A DNA stretch of 59,141 nucleotides from CAYUCJ01 sp049282265 (lineage in GTDB: Bacteria > Desulfobacterota > DSM-4660 > Desulfatiglandales > Desulfatiglandaceae). Position numbers and translations under genes: made by a program. The notes under the pieces are model-generated. The model was not told where the DNA came from. It worked only from the letters and a program-made list of their open reading frames with translations, and did no database searches. The DNA lies in NCBI GenBank assembly GCA_049282265.1, contig JBAPTR010000076.1, positions 1 to 59,141 on the forward strand. The letters run 5' to 3'. Position 1 is the stretch's first letter. Each line of letters opens with the position of its first letter. Shown in pieces: positions 33,205-40,967 of this stretch.

Positions 33205-34008
33205 ATGGCGATCAGCCCCATTTTTGACCCCAAGGCCAAAGGGCGACCCATGCGTGTGGCGGCGTTCATGTCCGGCTCGGGGACCAATATCCGTAAGCTC
33301 ATCCAATGCCAGCGCGAACTCGAGCGGGAACAGGGTGGCACGCCCTTCAAGGTCCTGTTTATCTTCAGCGACCGGTCCGACGGCGGTTCCTCTGGAGAGG
33401 AAATCGCCCTTGAAAACGGCCTTCCTTATTTCAGTTATGATATTCGGAGATTCCATGCATTGCGGTCCATTAATCGGAGTGCCCTCGCGGCCGAAGGATT
33501 GGCCGTCAGGAGAGAATACGATCGTCTGGCAGGACGGCTCGCGGCCGCCTTTGAGATTGACGTGATCGCCCTGGGCGGCTACATGAGCTACATTACCCTG
33601 GGCGGCTGTGTCAATGTGCACCCGGCCGACCTCAGTATCCTCACGCCGGACGGCCGCCGAAAATACGTGGGCGGCCACGCGGTCCGGGACGCCATTGAGT
33701 CGGGCGAACAGGCCTTGCGTGCATCGACCCTGTGGACGGATCAAGGGGTGGATACGGGTCCTTTGCTTATGGTCTCCGCCCCGCTCCTGGTGACCCTTCC
33801 CCTCCCTCTCGAAAAACTCGTTGCGGACCGGGATCATTTTCAACACGTGGTGGATGAACACCAGGAAGGCCTCAAAGAGGCAGGCGACTGGCGTATTTTC
33901 CCGCGTACCATCGAGATGATCGCAAGGGGCCGGTTTGGTCTGGATGAAGACAATCGGGTCTATGTGGATGGGGTCCCAGTGCCCGAAGGGTATAGGGAAG
34001 AGGGCTAG
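33205..34008 (+). CDS. PurN-like formyltransferase-fold protein
   Basis: 267 residues, longer than PurN (about 200-215). It has the N-terminal loop FMSGSGTNIRKLI, and the catalytic trio N137 and H139 (NVHPADLS) and D183 (TDQGVDTGPLL) by position. An insert near 85-110 and a C-terminal extension (200-267) are not in classical PurN, and the loop after NVHP is LSILTPDGRRKY rather than the usual LLP-x-F-x-G. It probably transfers a formyl group from 10-formyltetrahydrofolate; the acceptor is uncertain. It follows the PGK-like gene with a GGAGGGGAG leader, an apparent two-gene operon. Confidence 0.75.
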   Translation: MAISPIFDPKAKGRPMRVAAFMSGSGTNIRKLIQCQRELEREQGGTPFKVLFIFSDRSDGGSSGEEIALENGLPYFSYDIRRFHALRSINRSALAAEGLAVRREYDRLAGRLAAAFEIDVIALGGYMSYITLGGCVNVHPADLSILTPDGRRKYVGGHAVRDAIESGEQALRASTLWTDQGVDTGPLLMVSAPLLVTLPLPLEKLVADRDHFQHVVDEHQEGLKEAGDWRIFPRTIEMIARGRFGLDEDNRVYVDGVPVPEGYREEG

Positions 34009-34052
34009 GGCTTTTCAAATAGTATCTGATGAACCACCAGCAACGGTGGTAG

Positions 34053-34526
34053 CTAATTCAAGAGTTCGTCCCAGGGGATATCCCGGAAGGTCTCGTGCAA
34101 CATGTGGTCATCCTGCATCTCCTGCAGGCGGAGATCGGTAAAAAGTTTTCGGGCCACAGGAACCACCTCTTCCAGAGGGATCACCGTATCGGCCGTGCCA
34201 TGGTAGAGCCGGACCGGGACTGAAATGGGACTGTCCTTCCTGTCGGGAACAAATTGGAACATGTTGAGGGCAGGCGCAAGAAGGACAAGTCTTGCCACAC
34301 GGGGAGGATGGTCTAGGGCATAAAGGGTCGCCATCAGGCCCCCGAAGCTGGAACCTACCAGTCGAATATCCACCTCTCCCGCAAGGATCTGCTCCAGTCT
34401 TTTCATCCTCTCCTGCAAGTCACCTTCAAAATTTGGTATGATCATGTCCGGGTATGTCTCCCGAAAGAAACGGGATTTGGTCCCCTGGTTGCTGCTATCG
34501 AGGCCGTGAACGAAGATGCGGGTCAT
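34053..34526 (-). CDS. YqiA-like alpha/beta-hydrolase esterase
   Basis: 157 residues. The nucleophile elbow is GSSFGG (S60), with the acid in YHGTADTVIP (D113) and a histidine in DDHMLHET (H141 or H144). The N-terminal IFVHGLDSSNQGTKS gives the oxyanion-hole region. Size and motif match the UPF0227/YqiA group of small esterases. It is the last gene of a leftward run with the SlyD-like gene, 9 nt apart. Confidence 0.82.
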   Translation of the reverse strand: MTRIFVHGLDSSNQGTKSRFFRETYPDMIIPNFEGDLQERMKRLEQILAGEVDIRLVGSSFGGLMATLYALDHPPRVARLVLLAPALNMFQFVPDRKDSPISVPVRLYHGTADTVIPLEEVVPVARKLFTDLRLQEMQDDHMLHETFRDIPWDELLN

Positions 34527-34535
34527 GGTCAGTCC

Positions 34536-35024
34536 CTACCCGCATCCAATACTGCGTTTGGCCTGGGATTCAACGGCGGCGGCGATTTCTTCCCTGCGGG
34601 CCTTCCTGACACTCAGGACCTCAAGGTCCACCGAGGCGGATATTCCTGCCATGGGTTTGTTGAAATCGGCCAGTACCGTGTCAGACCTCACCTCCAGGAT
34701 CTTGAATGAGACCAGGGTCCCTTTCTTCATCTGGCGATAGAAGCGCCCTTTCTTTATGCGCTGCCTGATCAGGCCTTCCTTGGGGATCTCATGTAGCAGT
34801 GCGGGGTCATGTTCTCCGTAGATCTGGGAGGGAGGTATGTGGACCGCCATCTTCTCCCCTGCCCGTGCCCCTTCCATGGCCTTTTCAAGGGCAACCGGCT
34901 GACGCTCCACTCCGAATATGAAGGCCAGGGTCTCTTCCGGGCGCTCTTTGATGGAGCCGTCGGGAAGATGCGTCCGCATCCTGAATTTCATTTCGACCAT
35001 CGTATCTGTGGCAATCTGTTCCAT
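34536..35024 (-). CDS. SlyD-like FKBP-type peptidyl-prolyl isomerase
   Basis: 162 residues. An FKBP core with an inserted-flap layout: N-terminal strand VEMKFRMRTHLPDGSI, ETLAFIFGVERQPVALEKAM, and IPPSQIYGEHDPALLHEIP at the insert, then ADFNKPMAGISASVDLEVLSV. It lacks the long His/Cys-rich SlyD tail, ending in KRSIGCG. It would catalyse proline isomerisation or chaperone folding. It lies 8 nt after greA. Confidence 0.85.
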   Translation of the reverse strand: MEQIATDTMVEMKFRMRTHLPDGSIKERPEETLAFIFGVERQPVALEKAMEGARAGEKMAVHIPPSQIYGEHDPALLHEIPKEGLIRQRIKKGRFYRQMKKGTLVSFKILEVRSDTVLADFNKPMAGISASVDLEVLSVRKARREEIAAAVESQAKRSIGCG

Positions 35025-35032
35025 AGGGCTCC

Positions 35033-35500
35033 TCAGCGAATGGAAATCACCTCATATTCATGGAGCCCACCCGGGGCCTTCACCTTGATCTCGTCCCCTT
35101 CTTCCCGGCCGATTAAGGCCTGGCCCAGGGGAGAGGTAACGGATATCTGGCCTTCGTCAGGATTGGACTCGTAGGGTCCCACCAACTGATAGGTCGTTTC
35201 TTCTTCTGTATCGAGGTTGTACACCGTGACGGTCCTGCCGAAGACGACGCGATCCGGCGGCCCTCCATCCGGTTCGATGACCTCGGAGTTTCCAATGGCC
35301 ATCTTCAGCTCATTCATTCTTCCTTCCAGAAAGGACTGCCGCTCCTTGGCCGCATGGTACTCCGCGTTTTCACTGATATCCCCATGACTCCGCGCCTCTT
35401 CAATGGCGCGAATATTCTTGGGGCGTTCCACATTCAACAGCTTTGTCAGCTCCACTTTAAGCCTTTCAAGGCCATCCTTTGTAATGGGAATCCTGTCCAT
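35033..35500 (-). CDS. greA: Transcription elongation factor GreA
   Basis: 155 residues. The N-terminal coiled coil holds the acidic tip (EARSHGDISENAEYHAAKERQ) that rescues backtracked RNA polymerase by stimulating transcript cleavage. The C-terminal FKBP-like domain has QISVTSPLGQALIGREEGDEI. The ATG at 35500 has AAGGAGAT upstream. It leads the greA, slyD-like, esterase run. Confidence 0.95.
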   Translation of the reverse strand: MDRIPITKDGLERLKVELTKLLNVERPKNIRAIEEARSHGDISENAEYHAAKERQSFLEGRMNELKMAIGNSEVIEPDGGPPDRVVFGRTVTVYNLDTEEETTYQLVGPYESNPDEGQISVTSPLGQALIGREEGDEIKVKAPGGLHEYEVISIR

Positions 35501-35532
35501 CGATCTCCTTGCCCCCTCCTGGCAAAAATTTT

Positions 35533-35562
35533 GCCTATGCCGCCGGGAGGCGAGTCATAGGC
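35533..35562 (-). terminator. Hairpin between feoB and greA, possible feoB terminator
   Basis: GCCTATG (35533-35539) pairs with CATAGGC (35556-35562), with an inner CGCC-GGGA-GGCG stem. On the minus strand the stem is followed by AAAATTTTT, so the U tract starts four bases late; a weak terminator after feoB is possible. Confidence 0.4.
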
Positions 35563-35627
35563 TTTGAGGAATCATAGCACCAATGCTTTCCATTTTCCAG
35601 ATGAAAATGGCATCCTCCCCGACCGAC

Positions 35628-38270
35628 TCACACCCCGATGCCCAGGAGCCTCCCCACCTGGCTGATCGTGAGGGTCACCAGGTAGGCGACAACCAGGTTA
35701 AAACCTATTGAAAACATGGCCCACCGCCAGGAACTCTCCCTGCTCATGATAATGACTGTGGCAAAACAGGGAACGTAGAGCATGGTGAAGACAAGAAGGG
35801 TAAATGCAAGCAGAGGATTCCAGTGGGGATCGTCTTTCAGCCTGTCCGCCAGGGAACCTGCCGAATCCGGGTTTACCTCCCCCAGGGAATAGGCGGTTCC
35901 CAGTGTTGAGATCACCACCTCCTTTGCGGCAAAGCCGCCCACCAGGGCGATATTGATCCGGGAGTCAAACCCCAGTGGCCGGGTTACCACTTCCAGGCCC
36001 CGCCCCATCCACCCCGCTACAGTCCGATTCAGCATGCCCTGTTGTCTTTGGGCCGTGATTTCGTTCAGGTTTTTCCTCAACTGAAGGTAACGCTCTGCAA
36101 CTGCCGGATTTTCATTCTCAGGGAGTTCCGCCCGGCTCTTGTTTTTTTCAATGCTGATCGCCGCACGAACCAGGAAGAAAAGACGGCTCTTCCCGAGCCG
36201 TGCCAAAGTACGTCCATCCTCATGTTGCAGGGCCTGGTGGTATTGCGCGAAGAGAGTGTTGAGACCATCCAGTTCCTGTCGGCTCCTGATCAAGTCCTTG
36301 ACCACCGGAGAGGCCAGAAAAGCCGTTTCAAGGGCCGACTGACGATCGGCAAATCCCTTGATCTGGTCCTTTGAAAGGCCCGGAAATGTCATCATGGCCC
36401 AGAGGACAATGGATATTCCCAATATGACGGTGCCTGCCTTCTTGATGTACTGCCAGGTCCTTTCCCAGGTGTGAATTAAGAGCCCTTTTATTGTCGGGGC
36501 CCGGTAAGGGGGGAGTTCCATCACGAACGGCGTCTTGGGTCCTTTCAGGACCGTGGATCGAATGATCTTTGCCGCAAACAGGGCAAAACCCCACGAAAGC
36601 AGCGTAAGGATAAAAAGCATGCGCGCCCTGTTGTGGGGAAAGAAAGCCGCGATGAGGACCGCGTACACGGGTAGTTTGGCCCCGCAATTCATAAAGGGTA
36701 CGACCAGCAGGGTGGCGATCCTCTCTTTCGGGTCCCTCAGCGTCCTGGTGGCCATGACACCGGGCACTGCACACCCCCCTGAAATCCCGCCGCTCACCAT
36801 CAGGGCCATCACCGAATTCCCGTGAAGTCCGAACCACCGTAACACCCGGTCGAGCATATAGGCGACCCTGGCCATATACCCGGAATCTTCCATCACGGCA
36901 ATGGCGAGAAACATGAACATAATCAAAGGCACAAAGCCTAAAACACCCCCCACGCCGTCAATAACTCCCGAGACAATAAGAGACTGGAGGTTCCCCGCAG
37001 GAATCACCAGAGATACCCCTTTTTTCAGCAGACCAAAGAGGCTGTCCAGCCAGTTTACCGGGGCTTCGCTGACATAAAAGGTGATACTATAGATCCCGTA
37101 AAGGACAAGAACCATGATAAGTGGCCCCAGAATACGGTTTGTCAGGACCCGGTCAATATAGTCAGAGAGATTGAGACGCGATTCAATTTTCCTTTTCAGA
37201 CATTTCTTGGTAACCCCGGTTATAAATCCGTATCGGTGATCAGCAATGATCCCTTCGGCTTCTTCTTCCAGCGTAGACATCAGATGCTTCGTCGTTCGGG
37301 TGCAGATTTTCTCAATTTCTTGCCCGTGCTCAGCTTCTTTTTCCAGGAATCCAAGGACCTGCTCGTCACCTTCAAGACATTTTATAGCCAGCCATCGAGG
37401 CGGATACTTTCCACCGGTCACTTCGCTCGATTGGATGATATCCTCTATTTCCGAAAGGCTCTGGTCAATATCCCTCCCATAGGTAATGACCGCCGGCTTC
37501 CATTCCCTCGATTCAGGCCCAAATTCAACCACTTTGTCAAGTAGTGTCTTTATCCCTTTGTTGGACCTTGCCACCATGGGCACAACCGGAACACCCATCA
37601 ACCGGGAAAGTTCTGCCGGATCAATGCTGATCCCCCTCGATTCAGCCAGGTCCATCATGTTGAGGGCGAGAAGCAGGGGAACTCCCAGTTCCTTGAACTG
37701 GATGGCCAGGTACAGGTTTCGATCCAGGTTGGATGCATCCAGGATATCCACCACCAGGTCCGGCCGTTCGTTGACCACGAAATCCCGGGCCACGATCTCC
37801 TCCAGGGAATAGGCGGTGAGGGAATAGGTGCCGGGCAGGTCCACCACTTCGATCTCGTATCCCTCATGGAAAACCCGGCCAACTTTCTTCTCCACCGTAA
37901 CCCCCGGGTAATTGGCAATGTGCTGTCTGGCACCCGTGATGGCATTAAACAGGGTGGTCTTTCCCGAATTGGGATTTCCTGACAGGGCAATGGTGAGCTT
38001 TTTGTTCACGCTCCTATTCGTTTTGTCTTCCGGAACATCCACTTCCACCATGATGTGAGTGGCCTCGTTATTGCGGAGCGTCAGTATGTAGTCCCTTATC
38101 TTTATGGCAACAGGATCTCTCAAAGGCGCCCTTCCCTGGATCCGGATAGGCGCATCCGGCACAAGACCCATCTCCCTGATCCTTCGGCCCATTTCCCCCG
38201 AGGCCGATATCTTTCTGATGACACCGGCCTGGTTGTCCTGCATTTCCCGCATTCTGATGATTTTTTTCAT
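35628..38270 (-). CDS. feoB: FeoA-FeoB fusion ferrous iron transporter
   Basis: 880 residues. Residues 1-78 form a FeoA SH3-like domain (RKISASGEMGRRIREMGLVP). The FeoB G domain follows: G1 GNPNSGKT (98-105), G3 DLPGTYS (144-150) and an NMMD G4 motif (about 207). A helical GDI domain and the membrane part with two Gate segments (SGGISGGCAVPGVMATRTL, VVPFMNCGAKLPVYAVL) come next. It imports Fe2+ driven by nucleotide hydrolysis. It is longer than typical FeoB because of the fusion and an insert around residues 650-720. The cbiO and cbiQ genes precede it on the same strand, with 79 bp between cbiO and feoB. Confidence 0.95.
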   Translation of the reverse strand: MKKIIRMREMQDNQAGVIRKISASGEMGRRIREMGLVPDAPIRIQGRAPLRDPVAIKIRDYILTLRNNEATHIMVEVDVPEDKTNRSVNKKLTIALSGNPNSGKTTLFNAITGARQHIANYPGVTVEKKVGRVFHEGYEIEVVDLPGTYSLTAYSLEEIVARDFVVNERPDLVVDILDASNLDRNLYLAIQFKELGVPLLLALNMMDLAESRGISIDPAELSRLMGVPVVPMVARSNKGIKTLLDKVVEFGPESREWKPAVITYGRDIDQSLSEIEDIIQSSEVTGGKYPPRWLAIKCLEGDEQVLGFLEKEAEHGQEIEKICTRTTKHLMSTLEEEAEGIIADHRYGFITGVTKKCLKRKIESRLNLSDYIDRVLTNRILGPLIMVLVLYGIYSITFYVSEAPVNWLDSLFGLLKKGVSLVIPAGNLQSLIVSGVIDGVGGVLGFVPLIMFMFLAIAVMEDSGYMARVAYMLDRVLRWFGLHGNSVMALMVSGGISGGCAVPGVMATRTLRDPKERIATLLVVPFMNCGAKLPVYAVLIAAFFPHNRARMLFILTLLSWGFALFAAKIIRSTVLKGPKTPFVMELPPYRAPTIKGLLIHTWERTWQYIKKAGTVILGISIVLWAMMTFPGLSKDQIKGFADRQSALETAFLASPVVKDLIRSRQELDGLNTLFAQYHQALQHEDGRTLARLGKSRLFFLVRAAISIEKNKSRAELPENENPAVAERYLQLRKNLNEITAQRQQGMLNRTVAGWMGRGLEVVTRPLGFDSRINIALVGGFAAKEVVISTLGTAYSLGEVNPDSAGSLADRLKDDPHWNPLLAFTLLVFTMLYVPCFATVIIMSRESSWRWAMFSIGFNLVVAYLVTLTISQVGRLLGIGV

Positions 38271-38349
38271 TCCAGTTTCACTTCTCCATGCAAGGAGTCA
38301 CATATCCCAAAAATATGGATAAAAAAGGGTTCATGCAACTAGAATTTTC

Positions 38350-39102
38350 TCAGGACGGATCGGGTTTCGCGTCCTCACGGTGTGTATGGGGCATACGGCC
38401 GTAGCCATGAACGTGCACATGGGTATGGGGCGTCATCTCCTCTTCTGAAAATACCTCTCCGTGGTCCATGGCAAAAACTTTGTCCGTGGTCTCAATCAGG
38501 AAGTCCATGTCATGAGATATCAAAACGTAGGCGAGATCCTGGTCCTTCAAGATGGAAATGAGCCGTTCCATCGTTTCCGAATCGAGTCCTGTGGTCGGCT
38601 CGTCCAGGAGCAGTACCTGGGGTTTCATGGCAAGGATGGTGGCAAGGGAGACAAGCCGTTTTTCACCTCCTGAAAGCCTGTGGGTCACCCGGTCCTCAAA
38701 CCCGCCAAGACCGAGAGCGTCGAGGGTTTCGCATGCAATGTTCCGTGCATCGTCGGTGGATCGCCCCTGATTCAGAGGTCCGAAGGCCACATCTTCCAGA
38801 ACGGTAGGACAAAACAGCTGATCGTCAGCATCCTGAAACAGCAAACCGATCCTCTGCCTGACCTCTCTGAAGTCTGTTTCCCTTTCCACCCTTTTTCCGA
38901 AAAGTTCAATGGTTCCCGACGATGGTTTGAGCAGTCCCATGAGGAGGAGGAAAAGGGTTGTCTTACCGCTCCCATTGGGTCCCACAAGGCCAACCTTTTC
39001 CCCGGAAAGAAGCTGAAAGGTGACATCCCTGATAACCGGTGCATGTCCTTTGTAGGAAAAAGTGAGATGTTCAAGATTGATTAGTGATGAATTCATGTTC
39101 AT
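38350..39102 (-). CDS. cbiO: Energy-coupling factor ATPase (CbiO type) with a His-rich tail
   Basis: About 250 residues. Walker A is GPNGSGKTTLF, the signature LSGGEKRLVSLA, and Walker B VLLLDEPTTGLD. The C-terminus is unusual: HTHVHVHGYGRMPHTHRE, a probable metal-binding tail. It drives uptake of cobalt or nickel with CbiQ; the tail fits a transition metal. ATG at 39102 is used; ATG at 39096 and TTG at 39108 are alternatives. It follows cbiQ by 67 bp. Confidence 0.9.
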   Translation of the reverse strand: MNMNSSLINLEHLTFSYKGHAPVIRDVTFQLLSGEKVGLVGPNGSGKTTLFLLLMGLLKPSSGTIELFGKRVERETDFREVRQRIGLLFQDADDQLFCPTVLEDVAFGPLNQGRSTDDARNIACETLDALGLGGFEDRVTHRLSGGEKRLVSLATILAMKPQVLLLDEPTTGLDSETMERLISILKDQDLAYVLISHDMDFLIETTDKVFAMDHGEVFSEEEMTPHTHVHVHGYGRMPHTHREDAKPDPS

Positions 39103-39169
39103 TGGCAACTCTGGTTTTTATGTGCACAGTGATACTGACCGGAGGACGGCAACCGTTAACCCGGAGTAC

Positions 39170-39925
39170 CTATGTCCATTCCAACAAAGCGGTAAGGGCC
39201 ACCCCTGAAAGCAGGCCCGCGGCCATAAAGATATCCCCTATCCCCAGGTGAAATTCACTCAAGGTATAAAACCGTCCCCTGAAACCCCTGCAGAGCATGG
39301 CCTCTCTTACCCTCTCTGCCCGCTCGTAGCTCCTGACCAGGAGCATCCCCACAAGGTAGGCGTAGGTGCGATAGGTATGAAGATTGCTTTTTCCCCTGAA
39401 ACCCCTCACTTTCAAGGCCCTGACCAACCGTTGATACTCTTCGTGAATAACATGAATGTAGCGGCTGGTAAAGAAAAAGAGCTGAACGATCTTTTCAGGC
39501 ACTCCCAGTTCTTTCATGGCATGCCCAAGGGCAAAAACGGGGATCGTGGAAACCAGGGCCATGAAGGTCAGGACGATAACATTGGAACGAACAGTGATCA
39601 GGGCAGCCAGCAGGATCCCCTCTTTCGTGGCCATGAACGGGCCCAGGGTCCAGAGGGACGTTCCCCTGACCGTGAAGGGGAGGAAAAACCAGAGAAAGAG
39701 GATGAGGCCGTTCACCACCATCAGTCGTGAAAGGACCTTTTTCAATGGAAGCCTGGCCAATAGAACCAGGACAAAGGCCAGCCCGAACCCGGGGAGAAAG
39801 GTCAACCAGCGCGAGGAAACGGCGACGACCGCCGAAAACAGGAACGCCAGGACCAGCTTGATCCTTGGGTCCAGACGATGAATCACGGAATTCCCCCGGG
39901 TGAAACTTCCTTCCATCAACTCCAT
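39170..39925 (-). CDS. cbiQ: Energy-coupling factor transmembrane protein (CbiQ type)
   Basis: 251 residues with about five to six membrane segments. The EcfT coupling motifs are ERAERVREAMLCRGFRG (the A-R-G pattern) near residue 205 and YQRLVRALKVRGFRGKS near 170. It couples the ATPase to a substrate-binding S component such as CbiM. No CbiM or CbiN gene is in the window beside it. It heads the cbiQ, cbiO, feoB run. Confidence 0.9.
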   Translation of the reverse strand: MELMEGSFTRGNSVIHRLDPRIKLVLAFLFSAVVAVSSRWLTFLPGFGLAFVLVLLARLPLKKVLSRLMVVNGLILFLWFFLPFTVRGTSLWTLGPFMATKEGILLAALITVRSNVIVLTFMALVSTIPVFALGHAMKELGVPEKIVQLFFFTSRYIHVIHEEYQRLVRALKVRGFRGKSNLHTYRTYAYLVGMLLVRSYERAERVREAMLCRGFRGRFYTLSEFHLGIGDIFMAAGLLSGVALTALLEWT

Positions 39926-39945
39926 ACCCTCTCAACGAAGCGCAA

Positions 39946-39998
39946 TAAAAAAACCACGCAGGCTCCGCTTCAGCAAAATGGACAAACGGCCTTCGTGG
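39946..39998 (-). terminator. Intrinsic terminator after the amidohydrolase operon (or leader hairpin for cbiQ)
   Basis: On the minus strand CCACGAAGGC (39998-39989) pairs with GCCTGCGTGG (39963-39954) with one mismatch, followed by TTTTTTT (39953-39947). It lies 73 bp after the amidohydrolase stop and 22 bp before the cbiQ start, so it could end the upstream operon and also gate cbiQ. A possible promoter (TTGACA, 17 nt, TAATTT) lies at 40074-40046 ahead of it. Confidence 0.65.
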
Positions 39999-40070
39999 CT
40001 TTCAGACGGTAAAGAGATCGGCTTCGTGCCAAGATTTCCTGTCCGAAATTAAATGAACCGATCAAAGGTG

Positions 40071-40958
40071 TCAAGGCATTTGTGGTGCGCCCGGAGAAAC
40101 CCGGGCTAGGATTCCTTCAAGATTTTCGTGGGAAATCTGTTCAAATTCCCTTGGATTCAGGGGAAGTTCATCAAACCAGATCCTTGCTTCAGATGGTTTG
40201 CGCCACGGCGCATCCGTCCCGAAGAGGACATGATCGCTTCCTTTCCGCCGGATAATATCCACGATCCGTTGAGGCGGAAGCAGGTAAGACATGAAGGAGA
40301 GGTCAAAAAAGACATTCCCCAGGGGATAGAGGGGATCGAGCCTTTCCCAGGCATACAACGAACCCAGGTGAGCCGCAATAAAGACGAGGTCGGGATAATC
40401 CTTTGCCAGAGTCGCAATTCTTTCAGGTCCCGTCTCAAAGGCCCCGGACATTCGTGCCAGTTGTTTCAGATGAGGCTTGTAGTGTTCGAGTCCTTTGAGA
40501 TACATGCTGTCGAGCATCACCGGAAGACCCGCCTCTTCAAGGAGGGACCAGAACCGCCGCGCCCGGGGCGAAAGGATATCCAGGCGCTGTAGAAAGGGGT
40601 GGACCTTGATGCCTCGAAGTCCAAGTTTCAGGAGTTCTTCCAGTTCCTCTGTGAGCGATGGGGAGTCCGCCAAGAGGGTTCCAAAGGGGATAATCCGGGG
40701 GTATCTTGTCGCCATCTCCGCAACCCATAGATTGAGGGGACGGATTCTCTCGGGCCTGGAAGAAACGGGCAGAAGGACCAGGCGATCAATGCCTGCGGTC
40801 CTTTCCTCCTCAAGAAGAACCTGCACCGACCCGTCGTGGTGGAGCATCCACTTGTGGGGGTTGCTGTCCGGAAGAGACTGGTCCAAAAGGGCTGTTCTCT
40901 CTTGAACCAGGGCCAGGTCTTTCTCGGGGTAGGCATGCGTGTGGGCGTCAATGATCAT
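40071..40958 (-). CDS. Amidohydrolase family 2 (ACMSD-like) metal-dependent hydrolase or decarboxylase
   Basis: 295-residue TIM-barrel enzyme. Metal and catalytic positions are H6 and H8 (DAHTHAYP), H120 (IKVHPFLQ), H197 (AAHLGSLY) and D249 (FGTDAPW). Family relatives decarboxylate or hydrolyse aromatic or cyclic acids. It is the last gene of the hydratase, CoA-ligase run, 9 nt after the ADP-forming synthetase, so a role in the same degradation route is likely. An intrinsic terminator follows. The substrate cannot be read from sequence. Confidence 0.85.
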   Translation of the reverse strand: MIIDAHTHAYPEKDLALVQERTALLDQSLPDSNPHKWMLHHDGSVQVLLEEERTAGIDRLVLLPVSSRPERIRPLNLWVAEMATRYPRIIPFGTLLADSPSLTEELEELLKLGLRGIKVHPFLQRLDILSPRARRFWSLLEEAGLPVMLDSMYLKGLEHYKPHLKQLARMSGAFETGPERIATLAKDYPDLVFIAAHLGSLYAWERLDPLYPLGNVFFDLSFMSYLLPPQRIVDIIRRKGSDHVLFGTDAPWRKPSEARIWFDELPLNPREFEQISHENLEGILARVSPGAPQMP

Positions 40959-40967
40959 CGGGTGTGG

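Noticed and set aside
32431..33861. 476-codon minus-strand frame spanning the PGK-like and formyltransferase-like genes
   Set aside because: It crosses two well-supported genes on the opposite strand and contains low-complexity His/Gly/Arg-rich sequence with no domain.
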